From: Cardinalis cardinalis
Lineage: Eukaryota > Chordata > Aves > Passeriformes > Cardinalidae
Direction: 5' to 3'
NCBI GenBank assembly: GCA_014549065.1
Contig: JACDOX010000024.1
Coordinates: forward strand, 5,675,577-5,739,576
DNA length: 64,000 nt
The notes below the pieces were generated by a model, which ran no database searches, was not told the origin of the DNA, and was given only the letters and a program-made list of their open reading frames with translations. Both the position numbers and the translations under genes were made by a program. Positions 12,201 through 27,200 of this stretch are shown here, piece after piece; positions within the stretch are counted from its first letter, which is position 1; every line of letters starts with the position of its first letter.

Positions 12201-15200
12201 GATCTTAATGTCTGTAGGCAGGCTTGAATGATGCAGAATGAGAAATTAACTGAAAAGAGCTAAAAGATCAAATAATGTCTTTGATAAATCACTGAACTGT
12301 CAATGTATGTAATTTTGTGTGGTTTTGTATGTGTTTTTTCTATGTGTTTTTGTCTGTCTTTGCAGATATAAAGATATATTACATACAAAATTGCCATAGC
12401 TTTTGCATATGTTTTGTGCAGAAGTTTCATGTTGCAGTGTTCTTTCAGATGTATNTCAAGTATATAAATATCAATGAGAGATTTTAAGCATAGGGATATA
12501 ATGGAACTTACACTGTGTAGGGGTAAGACTGTATTTTAGACATTTTTCAAAGACCAAGACTCAGCTCAGACTAGAGTGTGTTTCTTGATTTGTATATTCA
12601 GGGCATGCTCTTCAATTAAATTGTACCATGACTTAGTGAACTTAGGCCATTTCAAATATATTGTTTGAGAGCATTTAATAATTTGATTAGAGTGAAGACC
12701 CAAGTGATTTGTGTGCAAATGCAAACTGTTGAATGAAAGTGAGGCCTTCAGTCTGAAGGAAAACAATGTACTAATTCAGTTCCTATCAAAGAACTGAACT
12801 TCAAGGGANAAGGAAGCAAGAATCACAGAGTCATTAGATTAATGAGGACCTCCTGAGCTCATTTAATTCAGTTCCCCTTCTCAAGCAGGATCAGAGAGAG
12901 TGTTGCTCAGGATCCTGTCTGGTTTTGAGTATCTCCCTGGTTGGGGATTCTCTGGCCACTCTGGCTAGCCTGTGCCAGTGTGTGACTGCCTTCACAGTGA
13001 ACGCTTAGTTTTTGGGCTCGGATGGAATATCCTGGTTTTAGTTTGTGCCCGTTGCCTCTTGTTGTGTTTGTGGACATCACTGAGAAGTCTGGCCAGCATT
13101 TCTTCAATGTGTGTGAATACTGGGTGCCTCCCAAGAAGGCCTACAGGGGTGCTTTCTGTAAGAAGCTGCCAGAAGCTTCCTTAATGTCTGGCAGAGTCAA
13201 TCCATGAGAGCTCCAAAGATGGATGTGCTGCCAGTCATGCCTGGGCCAATTAGAAACGATGGTATACATATTCAAAAATTAGGGGAAAAAAAGTTATTGT
13301 GAAGCTGTAATTGCAGCCAGAGAAGAGTGGTGTGAGAACATGTGAGAGAAACAACTCTGCAGACACCAAGATCANTGGAGAAGGAGGGGGAGCAGGTGCT
13401 CCAGGTGCTGGAGCTGAGATTCCTCTGCAGCCCATGGTGAAGCAGCTGCCCCCTGCAAGACATGGAAGTCCACAGGAGGCAGAGATCCACCTGCAGCCCG
13501 TGAAGGAGACTCACACCATAGCAAGTGGATGCCTGAGAGGAAGTTTTGACCCTGTGGGAGGCCCATGCTGGATCAGGCTCCTGGCAGGGACCTGTAGATT
13601 CATGGAGAGAGGAGCCTATGCTGGAGCAGGTTCCTGGCAGGACTTGCTGCTTGTACCCTTTCCTTGTCTTGAGCTGTGGAGAATTGAGCACAAGACTCCA
13701 GATGTGGCCTCACTAGGGCTGAGCTGAAGGAGAAGATCAACTTGCTCAACCTCCTGGTCACAATCTTCCCCATGCACCCCAGGGTGCCACTGGCCCTCCT
13801 GGCCATTAGGGCACTACAGTCTCATGGTCACCTTGTCATCCACGGGACTCTCGGGTCCTGGAGCACAGCAGCCATTGCCGCAGGTGAAAGCTGTCTTCCC
13901 TTCTGCTCTTCACTCACCTCTGCTTTAGCAGAATACAACATAAATGCCATTAATTGTGAGAAAACAAGCGGTTCTGTCACATTCATCCTTATCTGTCACT
14001 TGTCAAAAAGTTGAAAATAGATTTCTGTGCTGGAATAGCCATTTCTACCAAACAGTGTTGGATTTCAGTACATGAGGTTAAAGGTTTATGTACTGAATGG
14101 GAAATATTTTACAGAATAGATAACTGGCTGTTTATTCATTAGAAATAGGCAAGGTTCATGACTGGTCACAGAATAAGGACCCACAGATTCAGAAATAACA
14201 ATTTTCTGAACTATCGCCAAAATAAAAAAGCAGCATGCTAAAAAAACAATAAAAAACCCTAATCACTTCTGTCAGGAGGAAGTTGAAACTATTAGCTGTG
14301 TTATGTAGAACTAATAAGTTTTTAAAATGCATTTTTTATAACAAAATGAATTGTCTTTTTTTGCCATTTAATTGCAGCTGATATTGGAAATTGCTATTTC
14401 GTTATACCTCAGATTGAAAGTTTCTGTCTTACTTCTACATATGAAAATCTTTTGACCTTTGCTAGNCTGACAAATTGGTGCTTATTCCCAAAGCTGATAC
14501 TTATCTGCATTCTTCCAAAACAAGAGCACTGCAAAACTCTGAGAAATTCTGACATCTTAATTTTGCTCGAAAACTGTAGATCTTAGGCAGTTATGCTGGC
14601 TCTTTGAGCTGAGGCTAAAGTAGAAGATGGAGGAGGAGGAGAAGTATTCGAGTAAATAGTGTTTCTTGCATAATGGGGTAATTTCTATTTCTTTGTTAAT
14701 GACTGAGAAAGGCAAGGAAAGGATGAGTTTTGTAGAGANGAGAAGTGACTGTCATCGTTCAGAGATGGAAATGAGTGTGGGGGAAACAAAAGGCTGACAA
14801 AAGTATTATAAAATAGGAGTGTTAACCACTTCCTTCTTCANGTTTAGTAAGGTATCTTCAAAGCACTTGGCCCCTTTGCCATATATATATAACTAGAAAT
14901 AAATTAGTATGGACAAAAAAATGTGGATTTCTTTCATTTGTTCTTGAAAGATTTATGGTGTGTATTTGAAATCACTGTGAATTGAAACAGTACTTTGAAA
15001 CAGAAGAAATCTTTCATTAAGGGACTTCAAAGCAGCTGCACCTGGAAAAGCTGATTGCTTAAAACTGATTTGTGTCAGTACACCTTCATCAATAACACTC
15101 ATTTTAAATGTTAATGTTTGTGTTACAAGTATAGTAAGCGCATCTTACAAACTGTGAAATATAAGTCACAGGATCAGTGAGTGGCAAGGAAGATTTCAGG

Positions 15201-18200
15201 CAGTAAGGAGTGGGAATAACTTGCTGTTTTCTTTTGAGATATGGCAATGGATGAAAGAAAGTTATTTTCTGATCTTCTGATCCTATGCTCAACTGTAATT
15301 AGAGAGAGGAGAATTTTGTTTGGGTTGGTGCAGGCGTTAAATTTTTGCTTATTTATACAAATTGACACTTAGCACTTCAATAGCAATTTTCATCTTCGAA
15401 GTCGTTGTGCAAACACAAGCAATTAATACTTTTGACACCTCTGTGAAGTAAGTACAGTTATTCCAGTCTTGCAGACACTAAATAGAGAAAGAAGAGTATC
15501 CTGCCCCAAAAGCCTTAAATTGGGTGCCAAAAAAAAAGATTTTTTTTTCAGAGAGATAATTTTTTTGATCTTTTTTACCTATATTTTGTGATTTNTTTTT
15601 TTTAATGGGAGGTGGAATGCACATTTTGGACCTTGTTTTCTCTCTCTGTAGTTGTGTTTTAAGGCAATGATAGAATTGCTCTGTTTTAGTATTGCAGGTA
15701 GTTGAATTACAAGGAGCCTTTCCAAATTTATTTGAAGCAGCCTAAACAGTATTTGGGTTGTATCTGCTGTGTGACTACTCTCATTCTGGGGGAGGAGCTT
15801 CAATAGACAAAGAAATGTGAGTATGGCTTACCTTGATATTGGAGCTAGCTTTGAGTTCTANGAAAAAAAAGGGAAACAGCCAGGATGTTCAGCTGTGGAA
15901 GCAGCTGAAAGTTGCTGTTAAACATCAGCAACTGAAAGTTTGTGTTAAACATCTTCAGCTGCTTTCATGTTAGCTAAAAATTGAAATTCTGCCATACCGC
16001 TTTTGACATTTTGAGAAAATGGTAAGTCAGATTTCCATTTCTTCATAATAATTATAGGATATAAAGAGTATTTTTTCTCTTGATGTTTTTAAATAAAAAC
16101 ATTTTGAGACTCTGCCTTTGAAGATGTATAGGAAAATTCAGATGAAATAGAACTGAAGCTGAAAATTCAGTGATAAAATATGGCTTGCATAAAATCTCGG
16201 TCAAGAGACATGTTTCATAGAACTTTAGTTGAGNACTATGGAAATGAAAGTTACAGAGTGTGCAAGTGTAATAGGTTCAGATTGGAGTTATCTACTATTT
16301 CCTGACTATCAGCTCACTAGCAGGTGGAACTATGAAACAATTGTGTACATTTTGTGTTTTCATGCAAATAGGCTGCCTTATCCAGTAAGGAGTAGGTTTC
16401 TGCAGCAGGCATTAGGACAAAAATCAAATGATGCTTGATACATTATGGCTGCTGACAAGGAAGATTATATTGTGCATTGTATTATAGTGCACATTGTGTT
16501 GGATATTCTGAGACAGTGTGATAAAATTTTCTGGTAGGAATTCTCCAAGTTCAGTAATATAATTNATAATGTACTCTATCACTTTTAAAATTGTTCTTTT
16601 TCTTTTTCTGTGTCTTACCTCTAACACAAGCAAATGCTACGTTGGTAATATTTTTATTAGGACATGCTGCTGTTAGGTAGTTATATGTAGTGGTTTAATA
16701 ATGGTTATATAGAGCTTTTATGAGGACTGATACAAATGTGTCATTGAATTCGGTGTAAGAAATATGAATCATGGATAAGTGTACTCAGATGAATATATTT
16801 CAGTGGACTACTTCTGAGGCAATCAAAGAGTTTATTCATGTGATCTCCAAGCAGCATGACGTGGGCCCCAGACTTCAGTTTCCATTGTGTTGCCTTGGCA
16901 ACATTGTGCACAATCTCCTTCTATGAGTATCTGTAAAGATGGATTTTGCAACTAAATTGTTAGCTAACCTTTTCAGGTTTGCAGTGAAGAACTGTTCTTT
17001 AAGTGAATTAACTTGTCAGGGAAGACCTCTATCTCCCTTTTGTCAGCTGGATTCCACATTTTGTTCTTCAGTTACCTTCCACTTTGCCCCATTCAAAATT
17101 GCAGATCAGTCCAATGATTTTGTTCAATGTCATGAAATTCTCAGACCCAAAGCCAGTAGGAAAGTTAAACTAAAGAAAGGATGGCTGTTTGATTTGCAAC
17201 AAATAGTCAATTCTTGACATTTTTTTGGAGTGACAGAAATTCAGTTCTGGAGTTACAGGGACCAGGAATCTGGAGTTGAAATGAAAGAGATGAAAAAAAT
17301 TTATTCCAAAGTCTGGGCAACTGATTTAGGTTATCAGGTGCCTCAGGGTAGACACAACTACTTTCATGCTTTTTAAAGATGTGTGCATCCTGTCAAGACT
17401 CATATTTTTTTAGTGAAAGCTGATAACCTGCAAACAGTTCTACAGAAGTGGGAACTACTTGGCAGAAACTTCTGCTGCTCTGCAGCCCTGATTTACTGAG
17501 TCCCCTGATCATTATTTACTGGATAACTGAATTTATAACTGGCATTTGTGACATTTTTTGTGTCTCCCCCTGGAGACTCGCATTCTGTCCTTTAAGGGTG
17601 TNAAAAATATAGATTGTTTCAGCCATTGTTTGCTGTTTAGTAATTACATGTGGACTGTGTATCCTTAGTAGCAGTATCTCGTCATTCGTTCAACGTCATC
17701 TTACAACACCCAATTCAAACAGGCTTTTGGTTGCCCTTATTGAAGGAGAGAGAGNAAGAGGTTTTTTTAGTGGCCATAGGCATTGCCAAGGCAGAGACTG
17801 ACCTTTCAGTTCTGTGTGGTTTTCCCATTCTTGGACATCAAAGAAGGTATGTCTGGATTATGTACATATTCTCTACAGTGGTTTTGTTTTGAATGAGTCA
17901 CTACATCTTCATAGGTTTATTGTGGCATTCAGTGCTGTTCACTGTCTTTCATATTTCACAAAGTGTCTTTTCTCCAAAAATATTTTTCATTTGATGGTTG
18001 TTTCAAATGTGCATTTTAGATGGCTTTCAGTTGTCCAATGCATTTTGGGAAGTGNACCCAGATGCTAGATCTGGAGTGTTGTGCCTTAAAAAAAAAAAAA
18101 GTTTTTTTATTTTTATTTATGNAATTTATTGCAATTTGAACATGGTTAAGTCAGTAAATGTACTAAGTCCTTCTATGAAGATACTCTTTTCCTCATGGCT

Positions 18201-21200
18201 ATGCTCTTTTTTTTCCCCACTGGTCACCTCCTACTCTGTGTTGATAAAAATTCATTATTAGCTGTGCCACTGCTAGTCTGCCTCATTTGTGCTGACATTT
18301 TCTAATTTAGAATTGATAAAAAGTGTGTATTAAGCTTTTCTGTTCCCATTTGGCTTCAGTTTCTCAGTGCTTATTAATCTTAATCTTTTCTGATTGTCTT
18401 TCCACATGCAGTNAGGGACAAAATTAATATGGATGAAGTATAAATGTTTTCATCCTTAAAATTTCATTGAGATGGTTTAGATGATTGAAAATAAAAGAAC
18501 TGTAAAGCAGTCTTAAGCTNTGAAGTTGAGCCATGGGCAATATTTAGTGTGCACTGAATATTTGGGTTGCATTTAGGCAAATGAAGAAGATGAGGGGACA
18601 CATTTAGGAAAGGATATGTTAGAATAGAATAGCGCAGTCTCATCTCTCTGAAGGAGATGAGCTGTGACAGTGCCTCCAGTTTGTATGAGTGTGAAGATGT
18701 TACAGCTTGTTGATCTCTTTCTTGTCACATGGCAACTGCTTTTTTATGTTGTTCAAAGTGAGGGTGGAAAGAGAGCGTATCTAAGATATTAGATCCTGAT
18801 AAAGGTACTTGAATTGCACAGTAGTAGTTTTACCTGTCTTTTCCATCTTGTCAGTACTACTATGCATGCAATGTATTAAGATTCCTCAAAACAATTAAAC
18901 AGCAAACAGCACTGAGATGTATACTTTTAAAATTTTCCATTTATCTCTTAATATTTCATCATACGTCAGTTATGATGTCACAGTAGGATGAAAATAATTT
19001 GAAATTTATTTTGTCTGAAAATATAATTTGATGCATTGCCTGACTTAATGCATTTTTAAACATGTCGTCTGANATCTTCCAAATACAACCAAAAAGCTTT
19101 CCATTCTCTAGTCTTGGCTGTCATTTTGCTGTAGGCAATTTATAAGATGTACATTATAATTGCATATATGATATTTGGAGGCAAAGGACCCTAGTGTCCT
19201 TACAAAATGAATACATAAACTTCTGGTGCTTTATTACTGGCTTGCCAGTTAGTGATAACCAATTATTTTCTGTTTTGATTTTAATATTTGTCATGGCCCA
19301 CAAACCNTTTAGCTAAACTAGTTGGACTTTCCTTGCAGTTAAATTTTGTATATTTATTTTGGAGATTGCATTTAAATGTGCTTTGAAATCTTCAGAGACC
19401 TTGTGTATTTGTATAATACCACCCCCACAGTTTGTAAGTATATTCTGTGATTGGATAATTGTGAAAGTGAGCCTTGGATGAATTTTGATGGATTTGGTCA
19501 TTGATTTTATTTTCAAATAAGTGAATTGAATACAGGAGTAGAACTGTTATGTTGGAAGTACTTGCCCTTAACAAGTGTGATACGTATTCTTGGTAATAGA
19601 TGCATTATGACTCCATGTGCTTTAAAGCATTTAGAAAACATTTTAAAAAATGCTGGTTTCTCTTCTGACTATCAATTCTAAGAATAAGCATGGAAATGCA
19701 GGCACTTTCAGAAAATACATAACTTTATAAATAAAATGGATTTCTGTTTTGAGGAATGGAACTTCAGGTTTTCAAAACTTTTAGCTCACTTTGTCACTTT
19801 TTTTTCTCATAAGTCCATCTATCTTAGTCACACTTTAAAAAATTATTGCTTCATTTTCTATTTATATCTCTTTTCCATGTTTTTTGAGTGAAGTGTCTGT
19901 TTTACAGTTTCTTCTTTGCAGTTTCTGAGTAGAGAAGTTATACAGTTAAGAAGAGCTTTTTTAAGGTGCTGTGTACAATTTTATCAAGTGAGAAAGGTAA
20001 AATGTAATTTTACTTGGGTGTGAAGAATAGGTGAAAAACACTGTTGTTCTTCCATGAGGCTTACAGTTAACTTGTAGAGGTTTTATGTTCTGTTTTNTAG
20101 AGTGCTAGTGGGATGAAAAAACGTGTTTTGAAGCCGCTTCAAGATAACAAATTCTTCTGATCTTCTGCCAAATGAATGATACCTAAATTCTAAGCAGCCT
20201 GATGGACAAGGTCGTGCTTTAGATGTGAGAGTCTCTCTAAATAACATTAGAGCAAGAAAGTCTTGANTGAAAATCTTTCCAGTTATTTACTGCTTATTCT
20301 TTACCCTAGCTTTATTTAAGTTTACNTGGAGTTTTTCAACTCATTACAAGACAAGTGTGAAAACCTTGATTACAAATCACCAAACTTGCATAGCTCACCT
20401 TAAAACTGATANTTCTGGAGGTTTTTGCTAAAGTAGAACCCTGCTCCTCACTTACCATAGTTTGTTATTCTCCACGCATCTGATATTTGTTGTGTGGATG
20501 CTGCATGTGCTTAATTCACAAGAGGAATAATTAAGAATGCAGCCAGATGGAGAAAAAATAAATTATAATTATAGTGAGTGTTTAAGAATTTTTTTGCTGC
20601 ATGTCATAGTCTTCAGAAGCAAGGAATGAAATAAAATACTAAACAATGCATGAAAAAGTTTTTGAAGTTTCGCTACTAGCCAGCAAGACCTTTTATCATT
20701 TAGGATGACAGACTGTCTTTAATCTAATCTAATGGTGTATTATGTGTGAACTGGATTTAATTTCATACTTCTTTCTGACACGTGATAAAACTGAATCAGG
20801 GTATCTTTCAGAATTTACAGTTCTTCAGATTCTTCAGTCCTTGCTGTCTTCTTGTGGTTCCTCTCAGTTTTTTGTTATAATTTGCTGTAGTACCATGCTA
20901 AATATATTGCTATATAGAATTTCAGTAAATNTAAGCTCTTTCATTAAATTTTACTACATTTGATGACAAGCTTTAATAAAATGAAGAGGAAATGAGTAAA
21001 ATGGATGGGGAGGTTCAGAGTATAATTATCATAGCTCTGAAAATAATTTTCACGAGCTTTTACTCTTAGAATGTGGTAAAAATCATGGCATAGCAATATA
21101 TACAAACAATGTGGGTGCAGCAGTGCTGTGGATTTTTGTAGCAGCATCAAACATCACATTGTATTGGGATTATCCAAACGATCCTTATCTGTGCCCTTTG

Positions 21201-24200
21201 GTGCTCTGGGATGGCAGTGGCCAGGTGTCGTCTCATTGTTTTAGTGTTGATGGATAATTAGCATTAGATTGTTTGTGCTTTAATACCCAGCATCAGCCAT
21301 GTGTGCTTAGTCTTTTTGCACGTTAATAATATAACGTGTCATGCACCATCCTGGTGTAGATCTCTTCCAGGGAAGCAGCAAAGAAAGCAGCTTGGCAAAT
21401 TTACACAATTTGCATAAGATACTTCTGAGGCCTTGCTGAAGGCATGGCTGAGTTGTACTGTACAGAGGCTAAAGCAGTTATTTGAAATTTTCTTCCAACA
21501 TCAGTAAGCATAAGACTGAGCTGGTGCTTGGGCTACCAACCTGCACCATGACTATCTAGACACAATTTGTCAGGGTTAACAGTGCTAAATCCAAGCTGTG
21601 AGTGAGGCAGCTTACTGCTGCTGCAGTTAGAAGCTTGCTTGGCTTTTAGCAGTAAAGGACTNGTGGAAACTGACTTCTTTCCTCTGTGCAGTTGTATGCT
21701 AAAGGATGAAGGAAATGAGGTCTGTGTGAGTACTTGATGATCTGGCCCTGAATCTTCAGGACACTGCCAGTGCATACTATTTCTGTGATGTGTTAGATTC
21801 AGTTTTATTTTAAGGAAGCAGTATGGTATACTGTGATACAGATTTTGAGTCCTGTAATTCATCTGGTACAGTGGTTTTCTGTTCCAGAATGCCCAATAGT
21901 TGTTGCCTTACTAGAAAGCATTTTGCTGTAACTTTATTGAATTCTTCATTCTTCCTTTCTGGCATAATGAAAATGACCACTGTGTAGAGGGAGCATATGG
22001 AAGGATTCTCTTCAGAGGTACATTCTTGTGGTGTGAGTGGGTTTGTAATGAGTTGCTGCCTNAGCTTTCCTGCTTCTCAGACTCTCCTTTCCATTTTATC
22101 AGTGCAGTCTGCTGCTGCAGTAATTCCTTTAATTCCCCACAACAAAAGTGACAGCCTTGCCAGAAGAAGCTCAAAACAGCATAGGCACAGTAAGAATTTT
22201 GTGTATTATATTTATTGCATTCATTAATATGTTAATGTATGACAGTTGCTCCTTTTTCTTCTTTCCTTCTCCTTTTACATAACAACTTCCTACTTCTTTT
22301 TTATGCTTTTAGTGGCTCTGCATTGCATTCTGAGAAATTCAAAGCAGACAGCTTTACATTACTAACTTAGCACAGCCCAAGCTCAAATATTCATTCCAAA
22401 ATGCAGTGTATTTGCCGAAGTATTTCCTACCAAAAAAGCCAATACTTCAGCAGCGTGGCAGTCTACTATGTTGAGAAATACGAGACATGGTATAGAAATT
22501 ATGGTGTATCAGGAATATAAGTGGCACAGAGTAAGTAAGTGGTAGATTTTCATCTTGAAAGTCCTGAGTTATTTCAAAACTGTTTATTTTGATTGACCTT
22601 GACTGTTGACTGTGAATGAGAAAGAGGGTTTTGAGCACAAAACCTACTAGGTGTTGTTCTGCATAATTTGGCAGAACACAGCTTCTGCAAATCAGGCACG
22701 TGGGTAGGTGGAAGCTTTCTGATTAATAAAGTCACAGACTTTATGCACCCAAGCTACTCGTAGGAGAGTGCACTTTTTGCTTCTTGATCAGCAGCACTTT
22801 CTTTGGCATAAGAATTGTTTTCCAAGGTGCAAATGCAAAAAAGTTCATGTATCAGACTACTCATTAGCTGTCCAATTTATACTGGATATTTCAATAATAT
22901 TGAAATAGCTTCATAATAGTATCACTCACGTACTGGTAGGGCGGAACAAAACAAAGAAGGTCACATCTTTGATTATTGAGGGCTAGTTCTTTACATTAGC
23001 CCTTATTCTGAAAAGGAGAAGCATAAGGAAGGAGTTGGGACACTTGAACAGCCTTGATTTTACGGCCATCTCTCAGTAACTGTCTTTTTTGTCTCAATGA
23101 AGTGCTTTTCATTATTCTCAGAGGTACAGCATATTGTTTTCGTTATAACTCAGAGCAGATTTTGAATACCTTTACCAGACTAGTTGTGAAACATTGTTCT
23201 CCCAGTATAAAACGTTGCTCTTCTAAATAGCTGTTTCATTGTCACATCTTAAGGTGTTATACAGAAAGGAAATTGGTTTTATGGTCTGGTTGTCCCTGAA
23301 AAGCCTTCCACAGCTGGAGAGGAAGCTAACTTGGTCTCTTAGCGAGTGGACAGTTAATGTGCAAAATGTTTGCAAAAGAGACTGTACAGGCCTACTGTTC
23401 TGTTCCTTGCATTAAAAATATGGAAGTTCTTAAAATCTTCAGCATTGGAAATCTGTCTAGGTGCTGTGCATTAATTTCACAGAATCTTCAGCGATAAACA
23501 AATGAGTGTCCCGTAAGGAATGTCTGTTCCTATATGCAGAAACTTGCTTTAAGGGATAGGTGGAATACAATGTACACTTGACAAGTGTTATCCTTCTTCA
23601 GACTGTTACTGTTTCAACTTTCCAGACCTGAATCTTGTAACCTGAACATGGATCCTGAATTGAATTGTATAGAAACCAACCTTAATTGAAACCAAAGATT
23701 CATAAGCAACTCTATTTATTAGAAATCTATAATAAAGGGCCACATAGTATTTGTATTACACATAATTGTTAAGGAAAAGATCTCTTTTAAGTAACACTTA
23801 AAATCCTCTGATTTTCTGAACAGTGATGATTTCTTTTCAGGAGGATTTTGAATTGAATTCCCCTTTAAACTCCCAACTGTTTTCTTGGTGATAGAAAAAG
23901 CTGTCTTAGAAAGAGGCTGTTGTTTCCTAATAGGTTTGGGAAATTGATATTTCAATCCAGCATCTTCTTTGAAAGATAAATGTTGATTTCCCAAGAAATG
24001 TACAGCACAAAGCTTCATGCTGTCCTTTGACAGTACTCCTTTGTTGACAGTACTCCTTTGTTTGACAGTACTCCTATTTTGAAGGGGAATCTTTAGCATT
24101 CAGGAGCAGCTAACCTAACCTAAAGAGCAGATGCTTTTGGGATTCCCTCTCTGAATTATTATCTGATCCAAGTACCAAAAACCCCATATTTTTTTCCATG

Positions 24201-27200
24201 TATATAAAAGGTTTTACTGCTCTGTGGGAGCTGAATGTACAGCCTAGAGATTGGAGTACTGGGTAAATATGAAAATTATATATCCATTGATAATTGAAAT
24301 GACAATAGAAGAAAGAGCAACAGTTTTAAAGACCTTTTCACAAAGTTTTAGAACTTGTGATTCTCCAGAGTAAATGGGCTTTCATTCAGGCTTAGTCATT
24401 GTTATCCAAAAAGCAGGTAAGAAACCCGACAAGTTAGTACAATGAAGTTTCCTTTCAAGTTTCTGTTGATTTCATTAGCAGTGTACTAGAGAGTCAGGCA
24501 AACCCAAACTAATTTTCAATCATTCTTCCACTCCCCTTAGGGTCTTTGGATTGAGACTCTTGATGAGAAATGCTTGTCAATTCCCAGTCCACACCAATGT
24601 TACTGGTACATCTGGCTAACAGTGGTGCTGTGTTCCCTGTCTCTCAGTAGCAAATCTAATTCCTGTGTTTTGGTGATAGGAAACTATTGTTCTCACCTGA
24701 TCTGCTGCAGTGTGTTTTGTAGCTCTTGCTGTGCAATAGGGAAAGCAACAGGTACACTGTGCTTCCACTTCTTCTCCTTGCACAGTCAAAGAGGGAACTC
24801 TGTTCTACTGTCTTTTCCAATTCACTGTTCCTTCTGTTCCAAGTAAAAGAGAAAAATTCATTATGTATACTGCACAGAAAATAAAACTCCAAAACTGTTG
24901 AATACATTTTGTTTTTCTACAACTTCTCAGTGTGATCACAGATGGGCTATGTAGATTATTTTGATACTGTGTCACTACTATAACTGTAGCCTGAGTGTTC
25001 TGTGCGTTAGAAGAAAAGATTCCCCCATGACNGTGCAGGGAATTTGCACTAAGTAAAGGATGGAATGGGGAAAGTATAGGAAACAACAAAGCCAACTTTT
25101 TAGCCTGTCTTTATTAGCATGGAGGACTGATAATTTTTATTCTGTGTCCCACAGTTGTATTTAAGCCCTAGTTCAGCTGTGCTGTAAATGCTAACCTTTC
25201 AGCTACTTACTAACACCTACTGTAAAAACACTACAAGAGTCAGTAAGTTTGTTTTTGTTTTTTGTTTCTTTAAGCACTTGAATAGTCACATAAGTTCTGA
25301 AGTAGAAAATGAATGCTATGGAGGTTGAAAAAATTCACAGCAAAAATTACTTTAATTTCCTGGTGCAAGCATACTGAAAATAGGTTTGAACATACGGATT
25401 AGATATACATATACATATACAGCTGGAGACAAACCTGCTTTGTTTGCTAGGTGGCATGGACTATGCATTCCAGGCCAAGTGACCTGAGACATCATCAGAA
25501 TGATATAGTTATGNTTTTGAAATAAGTTCTCATCGTGTGTTTCTGCTACACTGTTTTCTGTGGCTCAGAGTTACGACAGCATTTCAAAGTAATTTCTGTA
25601 GATTGTTTCCTTAGAGGGGAAGAGTAACTGGGATTTTTTCAGTTTTAGACTCTCTTTTATATGACTTGATAGTATTTATTCTTCTATGATAATAACTCTG
25701 GTAGTATAAAAATGTTGCGTGAAAAGAGAGGAAGNTGAGGAGGGAAGGATTTCCAGCAGACTAACTGTGGGGATGATTAGGAAGGTGTCAGCATTACTGG
25801 AAAGCATTNATGACAACTTTCTGACACAAGTAGTCGAGGATCCCCTGAGGAGTGATGTGCTCCTCAGCCTTATACTAACAAACAGNTAATGAATGCCTTG
25901 TGGAAGATGTGAAGGTTGAGGGCAGCCTTGGATGTAATGACTGTTGTGGAATTCAGTAGTGGGCAAGGAGGAAACAGGACAAGACTGTAATCATGGACAT
26001 CAGGAGATCTAACTTTAACCTCGAAAGGTCTTCTTGAAAGAATCCGGTGGGAACAGATCNTGCAGTGATGAGGGTTCCAAGGGAGTTGGTTGATATTCAA
26101 GGATNGCTTCCTCCAGACTCAAGAATGATGCATCCTGATGGGCGAGAAATCAGGCAAAGGAGGAAGAGATCTATGTGGATGAGTTAAGAACTCCTGTCAT
26201 TACTCAAGTGTGACCAGGAAGTACACAGGAGATGGAAGCAGGATCAGGCCAATTGGAATNAATATAGAGAGGTTGTCAGGAGAAATGAGACAAGAAAGTT
26301 AAACAAAGACAAGTGCTGGATTCTGCACCTGGGATGGGGCAACCTTGGGTGTACAGGCTGGGGAATAAGAGGTTGGAAATCCGTGCCATGGAAGGAGACC
26401 TGGGGGTCCTGGTCAGTGGCAAGTTGAACATAAGTCAGTGCCCTGGCGGCCAGGAGGGCCAACCCTGTCCTGGGGTGCATCAGGCACAGCATCACCAGCT
26501 GGGCAGGGGAGGGGAGATTGTCCCATCTGCTCTGCACGGGGGCAGCCTCACCTTGAGTGCTGNGGGCAGTTTTGGGTGCCNTAATATAAAAANGATAAAC
26601 CTATTGGAAAGTGTCCCAAAAAGGGCTACAAAGCCCTTGATGGTGAATGGCCTTGAGGGGGAGCTGTATGAGGAGCAGCTGAGGTCACTTGGTCTGTTCA
26701 GCCTGGAGNTGACTGAGGTGAGACATCACTGTGGCCTTTGACTTCCTCACGAGAGGANGTGGAGGGGCAGGTACCAATCTCATCCCTCTTNTGACCAGNG
26801 ACAGAATTCAAGGGAATGGCATGNAGCTGAGCCAAGGAAAGTTTAGATTGGATATTAGGAGAAGGCTCTACACCCAGAGGGTGGTTGGGCACTGGAACAG
26901 GCTNCCNAGGGAGGTGGTCACAGCACCAAGCATGACAGAGTTCAAGAANTGTTTGGACGATGCTCTCAGGNACGTGATTCCTGGGGGTATCCTGTGCAGG
27001 ACCAGGAGNTGGACTTCAGTGATATCTGGGAGTCCCTTCCAACTCAGCATATTCTATGATTCTGTGAATTCTAAATCTTCCATTGTTTGTCTAGGATTTT
27101 TAAAAAAAAATTTTGATGTGCTGAGCATCAAAAAACTTAGAACTAGGAAATACTGAATGGAACTAAAATCAGCCTTAACTGACGATATGTGTGTTCTCTT

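Noticed and set aside
13272..13727. Overlapping ORFs of about 138-139 codons on both strands
   Set aside because: They lie in the LTR-like GC-rich repeat and the CR1. Open frames on both strands follow from GC content, and no protein family is visible.
24027..24076. CRISPR-like regular repeat
   Set aside because: Direct 17-bp tandem units without spacers in a vertebrate intron. A minisatellite, not an array.
26244..27156. ORFs of 97-142 codons around the CR1
   Set aside because: These are fragments and antisense shadows of the degenerate CR1 ORF2 end. They do not form an intact reverse transcriptase or a host gene.
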